Assembly: GCA_031366005.1 (NCBI GenBank)
Contig: JANLZB010000081.1
Span: 1-6,495 of the forward strand
From: JANLUX01 sp031366005
GTDB taxonomy: Bacteria; Bacteroidota; Bacteroidia; AKYH767-A; OLB10
Direction of reading: 5' to 3'
Length of the DNA: 6,495 nt
A program made the translations under genes and the position numbers. Positions 5,570-6,495 of this stretch are shown here, piece after piece (position 1 is the stretch's first letter; every line of letters begins with the position of its first letter). Under the pieces are notes generated by a model that saw nothing but the letters and a program-made list of their open reading frames with translations, searched no databases and had not been told where the DNA came from.

Positions 5570-5625
5570 GTTGCTGGAGTTTTCTCCAACAACTAACAGA
5601 TGCAGCCAAAAGTAGCGCGGGAAAG
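5570..5625 (-). promoter_or_regulatory. Leftward promoter/leader module, copy 3, driving DUF3667
   Basis: On the minus strand TACTTTTG (5607-5614) is a full match to TAnnTTTG, preceded by CCCGCGC. The leader hairpin has arms GTTGCTGGAG (5570-5579) and CTCCAACAAC (5584-5593), a TTTT loop on the plus strand and one C-A mismatch. The start codon at 5430 lies about 175 nt downstream of the box. The -33 region has no clear TTTG at standard spacing. Confidence 0.62.
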
Positions 5626-5669
5626 TATTATTGTAGAGTAAACGCTTACAGGATAAATTGTTTTTAGCC

Positions 5670-5724
5670 GATGCAGGTGTTCCTTCCACCTGCATCAAAC
5701 AATGAATGCTGTTGGTGGAAGGAA
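5670..5724. repeat. Two mutually exclusive inverted repeats sharing one arm
   Basis: Arm A GATGCAGGTG (5670-5679) pairs perfectly with CACCTGCATC (5687-5696) over a 7-nt loop. The overlapping segment TTCCTTCCACC (5680-5690) pairs perfectly with GGTGGAAGGAA (5714-5724) over a 23-nt loop that itself contains GCAT/ATGC. Since CACC (5687-5690) is used in both, the two hairpins compete. Neither is followed by a T-run on either strand, so classical attenuation is not supported. Alternatives are a recombination or protein-binding site linked to the neighbouring integrase. Confidence 0.6.
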
Positions 5725-5853
5725 AACAAACTTGTTGTCATTATTTGTCTGATTTTTGGTGACAAATAAAGACATTTTCCCTCTGTAAATTGTGATTTTG
5801 TGTGTTAAATGTCCGATTTTATTTTTTCTTGTGAATGAGGGGTTTTGACATAA

Positions 5854-5877
5854 AAACTGCCACCTAAAGTGCCACCT
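5854..5877. repeat. Tandem 12-mer upstream of integrase fragment
   Basis: AAACTGCCACCT (5854-5865) is followed directly by AAAGTGCCACCT (5866-5877), with 11 of 12 bases the same. It lies about 80 bp upstream of the integrase start. Repeated short sites close to a tyrosine recombinase gene can be arm-type binding sites or part of an attachment region, but this is inferred only from location. Confidence 0.55.
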
Positions 5878-5894
5878 TTCTTTTTGGTGAAAGT

Positions 5895-5927
5895 TTTGGA
5901 GAATGCTGTACCTCTGCGCCATATTTG
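5895..5927 (+). promoter_or_regulatory. Candidate rightward promoter for the integrase fragment
   Basis: TTTG (5895-5898), a 21-bp spacer, then CATATTTG (5920-5927) matches the Bacteroidota TTTG / TAnnTTTG promoter with one mismatch (C for T) in the -7 box. Transcription would begin near 5934, leaving about 20 nt of A-rich leader before the ATG at 5956. Confidence 0.42.
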
Positions 5928-5955
5928 GTGAAACAAACATCAAAAAAATAAAAAT

Positions 5956-6390
5956 ATGGCAAAGACAAATTTCTATCTGAAATCAACTGCAAACAATGCA
6001 GGTGAAAACTTAATTATGATGACTTTCTGTTATGACGGTGCAAGGTTGCGTTATTCAACAGGGGAAACAATCAATTCAAAATTTTGGAATGATGAAACTC
6101 AAACTGCAAGAAAATCTTATTCCAGGGAAAAAAGGTTAAATGAATATCTTTCTAAATTAAAAGGGGCTGTAAATGATATTTATTTAAAGGCTCAAGCAAA
6201 TGGAGTAAATCCATCACTGGATTATTTACGCAAGGAATTAGACCTGTTTCTGAACCTCAGAACACCCAAGGACACAAGACCAAAGACTGTGAAGGAAGCT
6301 TGGGATGAATTCATGATTGCGAAAAAACCAATTTATGCAAAAGGAACTTATCAGCAATATCAACAAGTTGAAAATAATTTTTTATTTTAA
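5956..6390 (+). CDS. Truncated tyrosine recombinase/integrase (arm-binding plus start of core-binding domain)
   Basis: This 144-aa frame encodes only the front of a site-specific recombinase. Residues about 5-93 fit the Bacteroidota Arm-DNA-binding domain: FYLKSTANNAGENLIMMTF, then the turn DGARLRYSTGETINSKFW, then a helical YSREKRLNEYLSKLKGAVND with IYLKA. From about 109, TVKEAWDEFMIAKKPIYAKG then TYQQYQQVENNFL begins the SAM-like core-binding domain, which stops after about 35 residues at TAA 6388-6390. Full-length relatives are around 400 aa. The catalytic domain with its Arg, His and Tyr residues is missing, and neither other plus-strand frame to 6495 clearly continues it. The stop follows an A/T homopolymer run (6370-6390), so a frameshift or a join to foreign DNA is possible. 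The product would bind DNA but could not recombine it. The start is chosen because the domain begins within a few residues and an A-rich leader precedes it. Confidence 0.85.
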   Translation: MAKTNFYLKSTANNAGENLIMMTFCYDGARLRYSTGETINSKFWNDETQTARKSYSREKRLNEYLSKLKGAVNDIYLKAQANGVNPSLDYLRKELDLFLNLRTPKDTRPKTVKEAWDEFMIAKKPIYAKGTYQQYQQVENNFLF

Positions 6391-6400
6391 AACAACTTGT

Positions 6401-6495
6401 ATGAAAATCACATCAGTCGTTTGCATAGTCTTATTTATCACCGCAAGCAAAAAACATGGTTTCTACGATAGGCCAGCTGTTACGAAAGCCACTTG
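6401..6495 (+). CDS. Open frame running off the window end, uncertain
   Basis: From ATG 6401 a frame stays open to the window edge (31 codons). It begins MKITSVVCIVLFITASKKHG, which loosely resembles a signal peptide. It starts 10 bp after the integrase stop, in a different frame. It might be a new gene, a frameshifted integrase continuation or chance. A second ATG at 6456 in another frame (MVSTIGQLLRKPL) is also open to the edge. I do not recognise either one. Confidence 0.2.
   Translation, partial: MKITSVVCIVLFITASKKHGFYDRPAVTKAT

Larger units (their letters stand above)
5363..5625 (-). repeat. Duplicated leader block, right copy (about 263 bp)
   Basis: This is the partner of 4454-4716, in the same orientation. 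It contains the promoter module, both leader hairpins, the start codon and the first 22 or so codons of the intact DUF3667 gene. Because it is attached to a full-length gene, it is likely to be the functional copy. Confidence 0.9.
5626..5955. other. 330-bp non-coding region between DUF3667 leader and integrase fragment
   Basis: No gene supported. It holds overlapping inverted repeats (5670-5724), a tandem 12-mer (5854-5877) and a candidate rightward promoter (5895-5927). An 82-aa minus-strand open frame spans most of it, but it covers these repeats and the promoter, and shows no domain I recognise. Confidence 0.6.

Noticed and set aside
5695..5943. 82-aa minus-strand open frame
   Set aside because: It covers the tandem 12-mer, one arm of the competing hairpins and the integrase promoter. 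It has low-complexity composition and no recognisable domain. It could be reconsidered if homologues exist.
5626..5955. tRNA or CRISPR array near the integrase as an integration target
   Set aside because: No cloverleaf-like sequence and no regularly spaced repeats of CRISPR size were seen. The only tandem repeat is a two-unit 12-mer.

Overview
The window looks like chromosomal DNA from a member of the Bacteroidota, possibly Chitinophagales-like. The support is a TonB-dependent receptor with a carboxypeptidase-regulatory-like N-terminal domain, a DUF3667 zinc-ribbon membrane protein, a type IX secretion (T9SS) sorting-domain remnant, a Bacteroidota-type tyrosine recombinase N-terminus, A-rich start regions without Shine-Dalgarno sequences, and TAnnTTTG-type -7 boxes. 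It is AT-rich. Nearly all intact genes read leftward (minus strand).

Layout, left to right. Positions 1-245 are non-coding, with a possible leftward promoter and leader hairpin near 18-55. At 246-3205 lies a leftward pair: a small membrane-anchored protein of 174 aa with a PPPP C-terminus, then a complete 774-aa TonB-dependent outer-membrane receptor. Positions 3206-3540 hold a promoter/leader repeat and, on the plus strand, the beheaded 3' end of a T9SS cargo gene with its own strong terminator. At 3609-4295 is a secreted 228-aa protein with a Tyr-rich core and a His-rich hydrophilic tail. Positions 4296-4722 are intergenic and hold the first copy of a roughly 263-bp duplication, including a 5' gene stump. 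At 4723-5430 is an intact DUF3667 gene, whose own start and leader form the second copy of the duplication. Positions 5626-5955 are non-coding, with competing inverted repeats, a tandem 12-mer and a candidate rightward promoter. At 5956-6390 is an integrase N-terminal fragment that stops just after its core-binding domain begins. The last 105 bases contain only an uncertain open frame.

The most unusual feature is a small leftward module seen three times, plus a divergent fourth. It combines a TAnnTTTG-like box with a stem-loop placed so that it would form at the extreme 5' end of the RNA. Copies sit next to broken genes: one touches the T9SS remnant, one sits 7 bp from the DUF3667 stop codon, and one drives the DUF3667 gene. 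Two copies also share a perfectly conserved 34-nt hairpin further down the leader. The locus therefore looks like a core-genome segment reshaped by duplication and deletion between these repeats, bordered on the right by mobile-element debris. The receptor and its small partner probably act together in uptake at the envelope. No link between the receptor pair, the His-rich protein and DUF3667 can be shown beyond proximity. I see no CRISPR array, rRNA or tRNA gene, or complete insertion sequence.
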